Source: Haliclystus octoradiatus (taxonomy: Eukaryota; Cnidaria; Staurozoa; Stauromedusae; Haliclystidae). Taken from it: a stretch of DNA of 64,000 nt. Of the stretch, positions 1 to 10,600 are shown one piece after another. The stretch is taken from the NCBI GenBank assembly GCA_916610825.1, contig OU744446.1, positions 18,711,959 through 18,775,958 of the forward strand. The letters run 5' to 3'. Below the pieces are notes generated by a model. The model ran no database searches. It saw only the letters and a program-made list of their open reading frames with translations, and was not told where the DNA came from. The stretch's first letter is position 1. Every line of letters begins with the position of its first letter. The translations under genes and the position numbers were made by a program.

Positions 1-470
1 AAAAGGCCTTCATATTGTTCATACAGTCCTTCGAGATAATGTAGTCTATTATTTATCATTCTGTTGCTCCAATTTGATCCAAAATAATACCGTAAACTTG
101 ACCTTTTTAGTTTTCTTCGACAGTTTTTTACAAAATGTTGAAATTCAAAATAGCTGAATTCAGCAAATTTCAATTTCCGTTCACACCTCATTGTATTGTT
201 CTTCGATGGGCCGACCAACCAACACCTGGCTGTAACTCACATGACACCAAGGTGCGCTGTGATTGGGCACACCATATTGTTGGTTTCTGGCACACTTTTT
301 TTAACCTTAAATTTTGTTAGGCCCTCATTGGAGCGCCGCGCGGAAATGAGGGCTGCGATGGAATGAGGCTAGAGGCTTATATACAAACTTCACACTTCCG
401 ACTTCGTTTAATAGACAAATCCGGCTAAATAAAATGTATGTGTTTACCCTGTTTTCAGTCGAACCAATGA

Positions 471-555
471 TAGCCTGCGTGCAGACTAAAACCTATCTTA
501 ACGAAAGTGTAAAGATAGATTAAAATAAAATAAGTTTTAGTCTGCACGCAGGCTA
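471..555. repeat. Small foldback (22-bp perfect arms)
   Basis: A 22-base arm at 471-492 is the exact reverse complement of 534-555. Inside it a second pair (ctatctt at 493-499 and aagatag at 512-518) extends the stem. The whole unit is about 85 bp and would fold into one hairpin. Its size and structure suit a tiny MITE or foldback element. I see no coding content and no certain target-site duplication. Confidence 0.75.
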
Positions 556-639
556 ACAAATGAAAGTTGATCGTGCATACTTTTCTACAGTGCTTCTTCA
601 TACAAATGCCTGTTATAGGGGAATTTATTTCCTTTTTGA

Positions 640-2040
640 ATGCAAAAATTTACTTCAAATCTATAGTGGTGTGTACGTATTGTGACTTATCTATGTTCTT
701 TCCGCGGCAGAAAATTAGCAAGAATTTCATTTGAGGATGTGAACATTTCCGCAGCAAAATGTCCAACTTTCAACGACTAAGTGAAAACATTACTTTATTG
801 AAATATATGTAAACCTATTTAAATAATGGATTAATGAATGAAAAGGGTGAAATCAAATGTGCAGCTCTTTTTGACGAAGAGAGCGAAAGATACTTGTAGT
901 TCCAAGACTGTCGGTCACAAAGTAATTAAACAGAAATTATTCTGATTTCACATTTTATCGATAACTTATCTCGTTCAAAAACGAAAAAAAAAAAATAATA
1001 ATAATAATAATAATAAAATAATAAAATAAAAATTATATTATATTATATTATTAATACTATTATCCTTCTCATTATTTCTACTAATTTACAATATTATAAT
1101 TAATAACTTACTTTTAAATTCGTATCAATGTATAATCGAGCATTTGCTCATTTTGGTTACGAATCGAAATAAAATTATACACACACACACACACACTGCA
1201 GAAAAAGCATTAAAGAAGATTATACTATATTTATACTGAATTCCAGTATGATTGGGATTTTGTAAAACCTGTAGCATGCAATAAATTAGACACACATAGT
1301 TCTACAGTACTCTAATGTTTGTTAAATATGAGTTGATTTCAAATAACTTTGTGGCTGTTCTTGTCGACAAAATTTGATTTAGCTGTTGTAGTCTTTCGAT
1401 ATAGTTGTGACACAGTTCACGATTTATGTACAAGACAAACAAAAAGCTACGTGGAATATATATGTATCCCTTAAATGAATTAAGCTTTATATAGCAAAAC
1501 TATAATAATTTCCGCCTAAGCTTCGTAGCTTTTTATGGAAGTGAACTTTTGTAAACAGCTGTAGGAAAAAATTGTCATTAACAAGTTGATGTTTCTTGAT
1601 ACTACAAGATGGTTTGTTGGCTAATTTTCCATATCAGAGTTCATTCTATCCCATATCAAATCTTGATATTGACCATAAAATGTCATGTCATATCAGACTA
1701 ATTTTTGTTAACTTTATGACCGACAGACAGGCTTAGAATTACAAGTCTCCTTCGCTCTCTTTATCACTAACAGAGATGCAAATGTGATCTTGCCCTTTCG
1801 GTCAATAAATCCAATATTCAAACAGTATCATTTATATTTCCAATAAGTAATCTGTTAACTAAGCTGTTGAAAGTTGGCTATCATACATGCAGCTAAAATG
1901 TTTACATCCTTAAATTCTTGCAATTTGTCTGCCAGGGATAAGACATCAAAATCTTCAAAATTAACATAAATAAGACACGAAACACGCCAGAATCCATCTC
2001 GACAAGGCAACTATAGGCATACAAGTAAGTTTCCGAACTT
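640..2040. repeat. Long imperfect inverted repeat with about 700-bp loop
   Basis: About 640-975 matches the reverse complement of about 1670-2040. Shared landmarks are a segment around 705-785 (containing gcaagaattt, gaggatgt and ccaactttcaac) and a segment around 840-950 (containing agagagcgaa and ctgtcggtca). The arms are diverged and gapped, so this is either an old foldback transposon or two inverted copies of one dispersed repeat. The loop carries AAT- and AC-type simple repeats. Confidence 0.6.
983..1015. repeat. AAT-rich simple repeat
   Basis: An A-tract is followed by about eight AAT units and then AAAAT units. It is a simple microsatellite inside the loop of the 640-2040 inverted repeat. 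Confidence 0.85.
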
Positions 2041-2422
2041 AGGAAGCAAACAGATATCTTGACTTGCTCCAAGTCTCACTTATTTTCATGACTATTTTGA
2101 TATGTTGGAAAGTGACGCTTACCAACCATCAAATCTCGGCACATCAAAGCAAGCGGGACTTGGAGCCAGTCAAACAGATCTCCAAAAATCGCATTTACAT
2201 GCATTTAACTACTACCGAAAAGTTTATGCGTCCAATCTTTCGACTGTAAACAGTAAACAACAAATACATGCACGTGATAACGCATTCGATGTAACCGAAT
2301 CTGTCTATTGAACGAAGTCGGAAATTTGAAATTTGAAGTATCAAGTTTGAAAGTCGGAAGTTTGAAGTTTGATATCAACGAGAGCCTTTCAACGTGGCCG
2401 TAATCGGCCATCATAGGATCCC

Positions 2423-2807
2423 GGGGAGTAACTCCCATATACTGCTGCTATACGGGGACGTGCCACTTTTTTTGGTCCATACTCCAGCTGAGAAATATAC
2501 TTTTTTAGTAGGAAATTTTAGAATGTTAAAAGTTTTGGATCCCATTTCGATTTTCTAGAGAGTTAGGGAAAAAACTGAATTTGAAGGCTGAAAACTGAGA
2601 ACTGGATTGAATTTTTACCCATAAAAATTGAACATCCCCGGATAGAGCCTATATGGAAGTACCCTCCCTGGACATTTTGGGTAGCATTTTCAAGTTTTTA
2701 AAACAATTTGGATAGCTTTTAAAGGACTTTTTGGACTTTTCGGGTACTTCACATTTTTCCAAAGTGGCACCCCCCCCCCATCAATGTGGCACTTGGAGTT
2801 ACCCCCT
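2423..2807. mobile_element. MITE-like element with imperfect terminal inverted repeats
   Basis: The left end reads ggggagtaactccc and the right end reads ggagttacccc. Next to these, gtgccactttt near 2460 is mirrored by aaagtggcac near 2760. The ends are thus inverted repeats of about 12 bp plus a second matched block, around a non-coding core of about 385 bp. A related end with ataacccccat and a 'tatacaggga' block recurs near 49078-49140, so the family is dispersed. Confidence 0.55.
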
Positions 2808-3267
2808 GGCAGATAGGATGCCATGCATTTTAATGTGCCGATTTAAACAATTTATTTAAAATATAAGGAAACAGATTCTGATATTTTAAGCAGTATTATG
2901 GAACTTTTGAGATGAAAAAAAAAATCAAGAATTATTTATGAAAAATTGAATATAATCATTCTTGAAGTTTTCCAGCATTTTTTGTATGGAGTTGGTGTAT
3001 TAATGTGCATTCCTTCCAATAATTTTTCAAATTTTTTCGGGAAATTATGAGTTAACTACTAACAGTAACAATAAAATCGATGAGCCAATCCACATTTCCA
3101 AATTTGAGTTTGTTTTGGAATAGTCTATTATATATAGTGATTTCATTTGATGATGATGATTATGATGCTTTTTTTCCATTTTTAAACTTGCACGCAATGT
3201 GTGCAGGCAAGAGATAAATTTCTATTATGCTCGATGGAATCTTAATTTTATCATTTATGTCAAGCAG

Positions 3268-5035
3268 GGAGAACATCAACAACATGTGAGCGTAAATCCA
3301 GAGTTCTGAGATGTGCAAGAAATGAAATTGTTCAAATTATATCTGCCATGTATGGACGTAAGAATAGAAAGACGTGTGCAGTAAAGAACTACATGAAAAA
3401 TATCAAATGTGACGCTAAAGGTGAAGCTAGAAGATTGCGAAGAAGATGTTATCGCAAAAGAGCTTGTAAAGTGAATGCAAACAACAAGACATTCGGAGAT
3501 CCATGCAAGGGAACAGTCAAGTATCTAAAAGTGAAACACATGTGTAAGAGGTAAGCTCGATATACACCTGATGAAAGCAAAACGATATTTAATTACCTTC
3601 CCAAATGCTTAGTTTTAAAACTAAAAATATAGAGTTTTAGTGATGGAAGTGTGAACATTGTCATGTTAGCTAATATACCCCCAGTACACAGAATAGATAT
3701 GCGATGACGAGGACGATGAACTAAACATCATTTGCTAAAAGTACTTTCATCTATAGCGGTTTAAAATCCAAAGAGTGCTATAAAAATATCACACACTTAC
3801 ATATAGCTATGGGACTACTTTTGCCACTATATATTGCTAATTAGCTAATTAATTCAATCGATATGTACACACAGCTGAAAGTGGAAGCACGAAATACTTC
3901 CAGTACAAAATTTTTAATCGCATTTTTGATTTTGTTGAAAGCCTTCATGTATTGTGATAATGTAATTATAAGGTTTATGTCTTTGAACTAAGAAGGGTTT
4001 GGCTATGAGGCTACTGTCCATGAAAAGTTTTCCAGATGTGATTGCATTGTTGGAACAGCACAACACCTGAACTGCACCTTGCGAATTCTCCATAGAGGAC
4101 ATTCCATCAAATTACCACATTGTTTGAAGGCAACAAAATTTCTTGGATATCTATTCCTAAACATTATAGTTGATGCGTCTATTAGGAATACCAGCAATGT
4201 TTAGAATGACACTATTAACAATCAGTAAACCAGTATCTATTTGTTTACTGGAAGAAGGCTTTGTTAGTTGGGCCAATAACACAGAACATTCAGCGGTACA
4301 TAAATTGGTTTCTAAAAATTCCTAAATAAACTAAGATGTAATTCTAATCAGCTGGGAAATTAACTGGTTTGGTTCTCATTATATCACAAATTAGATCTGA
4401 TGTTCTTGTTTTTACCTTTCAGGAGAACTACAGTATACAACAAAGGTAAGTACAAAGTACTATAGTCTCTGCTATGCTGGTTTAGAAATTGTTAATTTGG
4501 CTTTTTTCCAAGCTATGTTTGATATTTAATCAGTTCTTATTTAGAATTGTATTTCAATAATGGGGAATATACAAAGCATATACCAGTAGTCAATTGTTTT
4601 AACAAATTGTAAGGGTTTCTGCTGAACAATCCGCTAGTACAACTTCATTTAAAATGAGACATTTCCAATGCTTGTGCATTAGATGATTTCTATATTGATA
4701 ATGTGATATAAGTTGTTTGTATATCTTCCACAGTTGGGCAAAAGCAAGCAGCAGTATGTGAAGGAAAAACATTGAAGATGGTATGTGCTAAAGGAAAAGT
4801 TATTAAAGTTGATGGTGCTTTCTATGGTCGTTCGGAGAGGCGTACTTGTCCACGAAGGAATAAAAAGATAATGAGAGATACGAAATGCAGAGCCAAAAAT
4901 GCACTTAGAGTTGTTAGAAAGAAATGTGCAGGCAGATCCAAATGTAATATCAAGGCTGCCAATGGAGTCTTTGGTGATCCATGCCGAGGAACATATAAAT
5001 ATCTTGATGTCAAATACTGCTGTATCAACAAATAA
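3268..5035 (+). CDS. Tandem SUEL (rhamnose/galactose-binding) lectin, 3' three exons
   Basis: These are the three last exons of a lectin with two SUEL/Gal_Lectin domains: 3268-3550, a 23-nt micro-exon 4423-4445, and 4734-5035 with the stop. Introns are GT-AG (gtaagc, gtaagt donors) and phases match exactly: exon A ends with two bases of an Arg codon, the micro-exon supplies the third, then adds seven codons plus one base that completes a Val codon in the last exon. Domain 1 has CERK near its start, then MYGRKNRKTC and FGDPCKGTVKYLKV; domain 2 has CEGKTLKMVC, FYGRSERRTC and FGDPCRGTYKYLDV. YGR, DPC and KYL are family hallmarks of the sugar-binding fold. Known members are usually secreted and act in adhesion or innate recognition. 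Both domains are unusually rich in Lys and Arg. The 5' exon(s) are missing, so the start is unknown. Confidence 0.9.
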
Positions 5036-5204
5036 TTGCAACCCAAAGCAACTAGTGTATCCGTATCCTGTTATTTTTGCCAAGAAACAAAAAAGTTAAA
5101 CAATCCAATCGAAATTGATATAGCATTCATATTCCCTATTAGTCATGGAAGAAAACAAATGTATGACATATATTACTACAGTTGTAAAATCTATTAATTA
5201 TTAC

Positions 5205-5230
5205 AATAAAAATTAACTGAATCAAATAAA
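5205..5230 (+). terminator. Polyadenylation signals of the lectin gene
   Basis: Two AATAAA hexamers (5205-5210 and 5225-5230) lie 170-195 bases after the lectin stop codon. Either could direct 3' end formation. Confidence 0.65.
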
Positions 5231-5672
5231 AGCAGACAAAATTTCAGTTTTTATTTTTTTTTTATTTACTATCTTGATCTAGACGAAAGGATAATTCTAT
5301 CATCTTCATCAACAAGATAAAATGAATTACTTTGTTTAGTGAATCAAGCCATAATATACATAACTGCATGACAATATGTATAAGTTATCAATTATACTTT
5401 CCAAATTCTGAACCTTGTCTATATGTATATTTCATTGACATTTTTGTGGGCCCTGCTGGAAATAATGGCTCGTCTAGATCTACTATTGCAGGCTACATAC
5501 GTTAAATATATCATTCATTCATTCACAGTATTTCAAATAACAAAATAGACATGAATACCTGCATATTAAATCATTTTGCATTAAATTCAAGCAGGTATTC
5601 TGGCAATCACTGTCTAGGAATTCACAACGCAGCCTGTGTAATCATTAATTGTAATCATTCATTCAAGTCTAC
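5231..5672. other. Intergenic, no gene seen
   Basis: AT-rich DNA between the lectin 3' end and the THAP transposon. A short ATTC/TCAT-type repeat is present near 5511-5526. No supported coding sequence. Confidence 0.5.
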
Positions 5673-5694
5673 AGAGCGTTTTCCCCTACGTCAT
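5673..5694. repeat. Left terminal inverted repeat of the THAP transposon
   Basis: Its first bases, agagcgttttcc, recur in reverse complement at 14914-14925. After two mismatches the match continues through cgtca. Confidence 0.6.
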
Positions 5695-5893
5695 CAATTG
5701 ACGTCATTGCATTTAAATCCGCCATGTTTGGGTTCCAAGTTGTGTACCCAACTCTGTTCAACTCAAATGATTTATATTGCAAGGCGGTTGTGTTGTCGCT
5801 TGGTTTGTTTATTTCATACAGTAATTCCAGTAAAGAACGTATATATTTTTCAAATTATATATCTTTATTGTTACTAATTCTAACTTGATCAAT

Positions 5894-6576
5894 ATGGTAA
5901 TGTGTTTGATGGTTGGTTGTGGTAGAAAATCTGGCAAGCGCGGTAAAAAGGATTCAACTCAAAACGACGAGAAAACCGTTGGCGAAAAGCTTTAGTTCTC
6001 CAAAGTTCCTGTCATAACCAACCACCAAGGACAGTCTACTTTAGAACTTTCGACTGAGAGAAGATTACGTTGGATATCTGCAATTAGCAGAGTTGGTCTT
6101 ACTGAAAAGATATTATCAAACGATCGTGTGTGTGACAGACATTTTGTTTCTGGTTAAGCTACCAAATCATTTGACAAATTCAATATAGATTGGATCCGTT
6201 CTTTACATTTGGGACATTCTAGGCTCTTGAAAAGCAGCTGTAATGATTCCAGTGAAAGGGCGATTAAAACTCTGGAGAGAAAAAACGCATGAACGAGAAT
6301 TCTGATATTGAGCTGGCAACGAAGCTATCAGAACTCGATGATCAAAAAGATGTTAAACTTGAATTATCAGATAGCAGTTTTCAAGACTCATTCGATATTG
6401 CTGATTTTGACGTGAGTGAATCTGATTGTTTAATACCTGATTATGTTGATAGGTCAACACAGACAAAAGATTTTGGTTATTTATTAGAAACGGAGCCTTC
6501 AAACATACCCTTTAAACCTTCTTATTTTACTGGTGATGATGAGAAAACACGATTTTATACTGGCCTTCCAAGCTAA
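5894..6576 (+). pseudogene. Broken THAP-domain N-terminal half of transposase
   Basis: From ATG 5894 the frame reads a THAP zinc finger: MVMCLMVGCGRKSG at the start (C-x4-C), [19 protein letters not shown] with the invariant Trp, and VCDRHFVSG giving the C and H of the C2CH site. In-frame stops occur at 5993 (TAG) and 6155 (TAA), and the frame ends at 6290. The protein then continues in another frame at 6289-6576 with an acidic linker ending FYTGLPS, which is the point where the DDE domain normally begins. THAP domains bind transposon ends in THAP-type transposases. The stops and the frame change show it is not functional. Confidence 0.8.
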
Positions 6577-7354
6577 GAGATATTAATTACTGTCTATGAA
6601 TTTGTTGTTCCATTGACTTGGCATATCGCTTTGAAATGTCAGTGTCAGCAATTTCCAATTATTTTCCAGTTGGATGATTGTTCTTGATACCAGACTTTCT
6701 CCAATAAAATCGTGGCCTAGTAGAAAATACCTGTGGCGGACAAGGCCTAAATGCTATCAAAAAGCATATGTGCCTAAATGCTATCAAAAAGCATTTGGGC
6801 ATGAGGTAGCTGTAATTATTGACTGCTTTGAGGTGTTTATCGAACGACCTTCCAATTTGTTGGCAAGAGCCCAAACATTTTCAAATTACAAGCACCACAA
6901 CACCATCAAAGTTTTAGTTGGTATCACCCCTCAAGGTACTATTAGCTTTAAGTCTGAAGCATGGGTGGGTAGAACTTCGGATAAATTTTTGACCGAAAAC
7001 TGTGGCATTTTAAAGAATTTACTGCCTGGCGATTTGGTTTTGGCCGACAGTGGATTTACAATCAAAGAGAGTGTCACAATGACACATGCAGAATTGGCCA
7101 TTCCTGCGTTCATCAGGGGAAAGGACCAACTTGACCCTATTGATGTTGAAACGACAAGAACAATTGCCAATGTACGTATTCATGAAGAGAGGGTGATTGG
7201 ACTTTTACGACAGAAAAACAGTATCCTACAAGGAACCTTGCCAATTGATTTCATGACTGCAAATGGAAAGAGCAAAGTACCTACAATTGACAGGATAATA
7301 CGAGTATGTGCTGCACTGGGGACTTTATGTGCACCCATAGTTCCATTTGATTAA
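6577..7354 (+). pseudogene. DDE_Tnp_4-type transposase catalytic half, frameshifted
   Basis: The region just after 6577 encodes [17 protein letters not shown] in one frame (near 6618-6670), then shifts to the open frame 6674-7354, where [47 protein letters not shown] and [14 protein letters not shown] are typical of the PIF/Harbinger-related DDE_Tnp_4 fold. In the 226-aa frame numbering the catalytic triad is D50, D125 and E172; the usual HVER around the Glu is HEER here. A perfect-length 27-bp tandem duplication (6746-6772 and 6773-6799) adds nine residues just before the first Asp. Sequence normally present before DLAYRF is missing, so a deletion is likely. Not active as it stands. Confidence 0.85.
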
Positions 7355-7486
7355 AATAATTGGACAAATTAAAATTCACTGCCTAGTATTTTCGTAATAA
7401 GGCAATTTCCTTAATTCTAGCTATTATTTATCAAAATATTCGATTTTTTTCATATCTAGCATAATCTTAAAATGTTGTTAAGACCA

Positions 7487-7562
7487 TGTTATATATGTGT
7501 TAACTAACACCTTGTATCTAGCGTAACCATGATCAAGGGTCATATTATATTGAGACATCACA
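7487..7562 (+). repeat. 5' LTR (76 bp) of the Gypsy element
   Basis: Starts tgttatatatg and ends gagacatcaca; by eye identical to 12215-12290. Confidence 0.93.
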
Positions 7563-7580
7563 TGGCGCAGTTGATATTTT
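7563..7580 (+). promoter_or_regulatory. Primer-binding site of the Gypsy element
   Basis: TGGCGCAGTTG starts on the base after the 5' LTR. TGG pairs with the universal CCA 3' end of a tRNA, as expected for priming of minus-strand DNA. The primer tRNA was not identified. Confidence 0.75.
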
Positions 7581-7664
7581 TGAACTTACCATTGTTTATC
7601 TTGTTTAGTTTGATATGTTATTTATTATCATTCTGTTTATCGTATATCGTTTACATTAAACGTT

Positions 7665-10600
7665 ATGCCTAATAAAACTCCAAAATCGAAGGCACGAAAG
7701 AAGGGCAATGCTGATGTTGAGCCGCCCGTTTTTGACGATAATGTCAATCTCGCTGCCCGTATGGATTCGTTCGAAAAACGTATGGAGAGATCGTTATCTG
7801 CATTTATGGAACAACTTACTGGCCTTAATACGACTACTGAAACCGTGGCATCTGTTTTGCCTAATGCGAGCGACGACGATTCTCTTGTTGTTGAAAGTGT
7901 GCCAGTGAGTAATATTGAAAACTCGGCTTCCGGGTTACGCCTATCGAGCGCTTACCCACCTCCAGATAAATTGTCTGATAACCTTACATATGGTCAGTTT
8001 GTGGACTGGAGACATCAAATAGATAACTATTTATTATTTACGGGCCTTACTCGTTGCCCTAGCCAACAGCAAGTTTCATTTCTGATTTCTCGTATGACTC
8101 AAGAAACACTTGACACTGTCCGATTGGTATTAAATGTAGATCAAAGAACTATTACTACAGACACATTATTACTTAAATTAGATGGATATTTTAAGCAAAA
8201 AGATAATCTGCGGATACGTCGTGCAGCATTTATGCATTATTCACAAGGTGAGAATGAACCGTTTTGTGCATTCTATCGTGAAAAACTGAAATTATTTCAT
8301 CTTACGGACCCCTGTCCCCATTGTCACGATCGCTCATTGGGGGACTTCATTATAGAAGGACTTTATGACTCTGAAATCAGACGAAAATGTCGTGCTCTCG
8401 ATGAGGGCGTATCTATTCATATTATCAAAAAATTATGTGAATCCGAAGAAAATGCACGAAACGAAGAGGTCTCTAGAACGGCTCAGGTTGCTCGTGTAAC
8501 TAATGTTCCTAATAAGCTTCGTAAAAAAGCTTCAGATACGAAATCTAACACTGTCCCCTGCAAACATTGTGGTAAATCCAATCATGATCATGATCCACAA
8601 TCTTGCTGGGCTAAGGATAAAACTTGTCATAATTGTAACAAGAAAGGTCATATAAGACCTGTGTGTCGTTCAGATAAAGTGGACATTAACAACGTTACAA
8701 ATGATGTTTCACACATAATTGAAAGTGTGAAGCTAAATGCTGTTTCACATACCACACCTAACGTTACATCAAAATGTCAACACATCTCTCTAGCATTATC
8801 ATTGACACATCGCAAGCAAATAACTGTTAGCGGTATTCCTGATACTGGCGCTGAAGTTTGTGTTGCAAGTGACACTCTATTGACGGACAATAATATTCCT
8901 TTGTCTCGTTTAAACCACACCTCAGACAAATTATCTGCTACTAATGGTTCACCTTTAGAAGTTCTTGGCGTTTTACATTGCCGTGGTATTCTAGCTACAT
9001 ATAGCACTAAGATGAAAATATATATTTGTAAAGGGGTCTCAGACTTTCTTATTCCGACTCAAAATCTAATTGAGCTTGGCATAATACCTGCTACTTTCCC
9101 CGCCCCTATGGCATCTATATTACGCACCGTTGTACAAGAAACTCCTCATGTTTCTTCTCACAAGCCTCACAATTTATCTGAAAATATACGTTCTCAACTA
9201 CTAGATGAATTTTCTGATGTATTTAATGATACTGATCAACTTAAGCCAATGGCTGGTCCACCGATGCACATTTATTTAAAAGATGATGTTACACCATATG
9301 CACTTTCTACACCTAGAAAAATTCCCTTTGCTTGGCAAGCTGAGGTCAAAAGCACACTTGACAGTATGGTAGCTAAGGGTATTATACAACTTGCCGATGA
9401 TCATCCAACAGACTTTGTTAGCCCACTAGTTGTAGTACAGAAACCAAATGGTAAATTACGTCTGTGTGTTGATTTTACTAAACTCAACCAACATGTCCGT
9501 CGTCCTGTTCACCCTTTCAAAAGTCCATGGGATGCTGTATCAAACGTACCTCATACAGCTAAGATATTTACTACGTTAGACGCAGCTTCTGGTTATTGGC
9601 AGGTACCCTTAGATGACGTTAGCTGTCCATTAACTACTTTTTTAACACCCTGGGGACGATACCAATATAAACGTGCCGTTATGGGTCTTGTATGTGCCGG
9701 CGACGAGTATTGTCGTCGTGGTGACGAAGCATTGGCCAACTTACCTAATTTAGAAAAAGTTGTTGATGATATTTTAATTTATAATGACTCTTTTGAAGCA
9801 CATCTTACAAATGTACGTAATGTTTTAGAGCGGTGCCGACAACAATGTATTACTTTAAATCCTAATAAATTTATATTTGGACAAGAAAGTGTCGATTATG
9901 TGGGATTTATTCTAAGCAAAGATGGTATTAGTGCTACACCCAGACGAGTTGAAGCGATTACTGACTTTCCAGCTCCTACCAATATTTCTGAGCTACGTTC
10001 GTTTATGGGAATGGTTAATCAATTAGGACACTTCTCTAAAGAAGTTGCTCATTGTTCAGAGCCATTACGGCATTTATTATCTATTCGTAACGAATTTATA
10101 TGGACTGAACTTCACCAAAATGCATTTGACAGTGTCAAGAAGACACTAGTTTCACCTCCAGTCCTCAAGCAGTTTGATATTAATTTACCAACAGAACTGC
10201 ATACTGATGCCTCCCGTACCTACGGTTTAGGTTGGAGTTTATTACAATTGCATGATGATAATCAATGGCACTTAGTTGATTGTGGATCAAGGTATTTATC
10301 TGATGCTGAGTCACGCTATGCCACTATTGAGCTGGAATTATTAGCCGTTACATGGGCTGTTATTAAATGCAAGTTATATTTACTTGGATTACATAAATTT
10401 ATTGTCATTACGGATCATAAACCTTTAGTTCCAGTTATTAACGACTTTACTTTGGCAGCTGTTGAAAATTCCCGCCTGCAACGGCTAAAAGAACAATTGG
10501 CTCCTTACTCTCTCATTGCTACATGGAAACGAGGTAAGGATCATTTAATACCTGATGCTTTGTCTCGTGCACCTGTTAAAAATCCTACAGATGAGGATCA

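Larger units (their letters stand above)
1..3267. other. Intergenic, repeat-rich, no supported gene
   Basis: No reading frame here looks like protein; the short ATG frames at 135-320 and 2064-2438 are compositionally random and overlap repeats. The stretch holds the foldback at 471-555, a long inverted repeat (about 640-975 against 1670-2040), an A/AAT-rich tract at about 983-1015, a short (AC)n run at about 1179-1196 and a MITE-like element at 2423-2807. The upstream exon(s) of the lectin gene, including any signal peptide, must lie here or to the left of the window; I could not identify them. Confidence 0.6.

Noticed and set aside
135-320. 61-codon + frame near the left end
   Set aside because: Short, no motif, no conserved look; within intergenic DNA.
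4679-5083. 134-codon minus-strand frame opposite the lectin last exon
   Set aside because: Antisense shadow of a well-supported spliced lectin exon.
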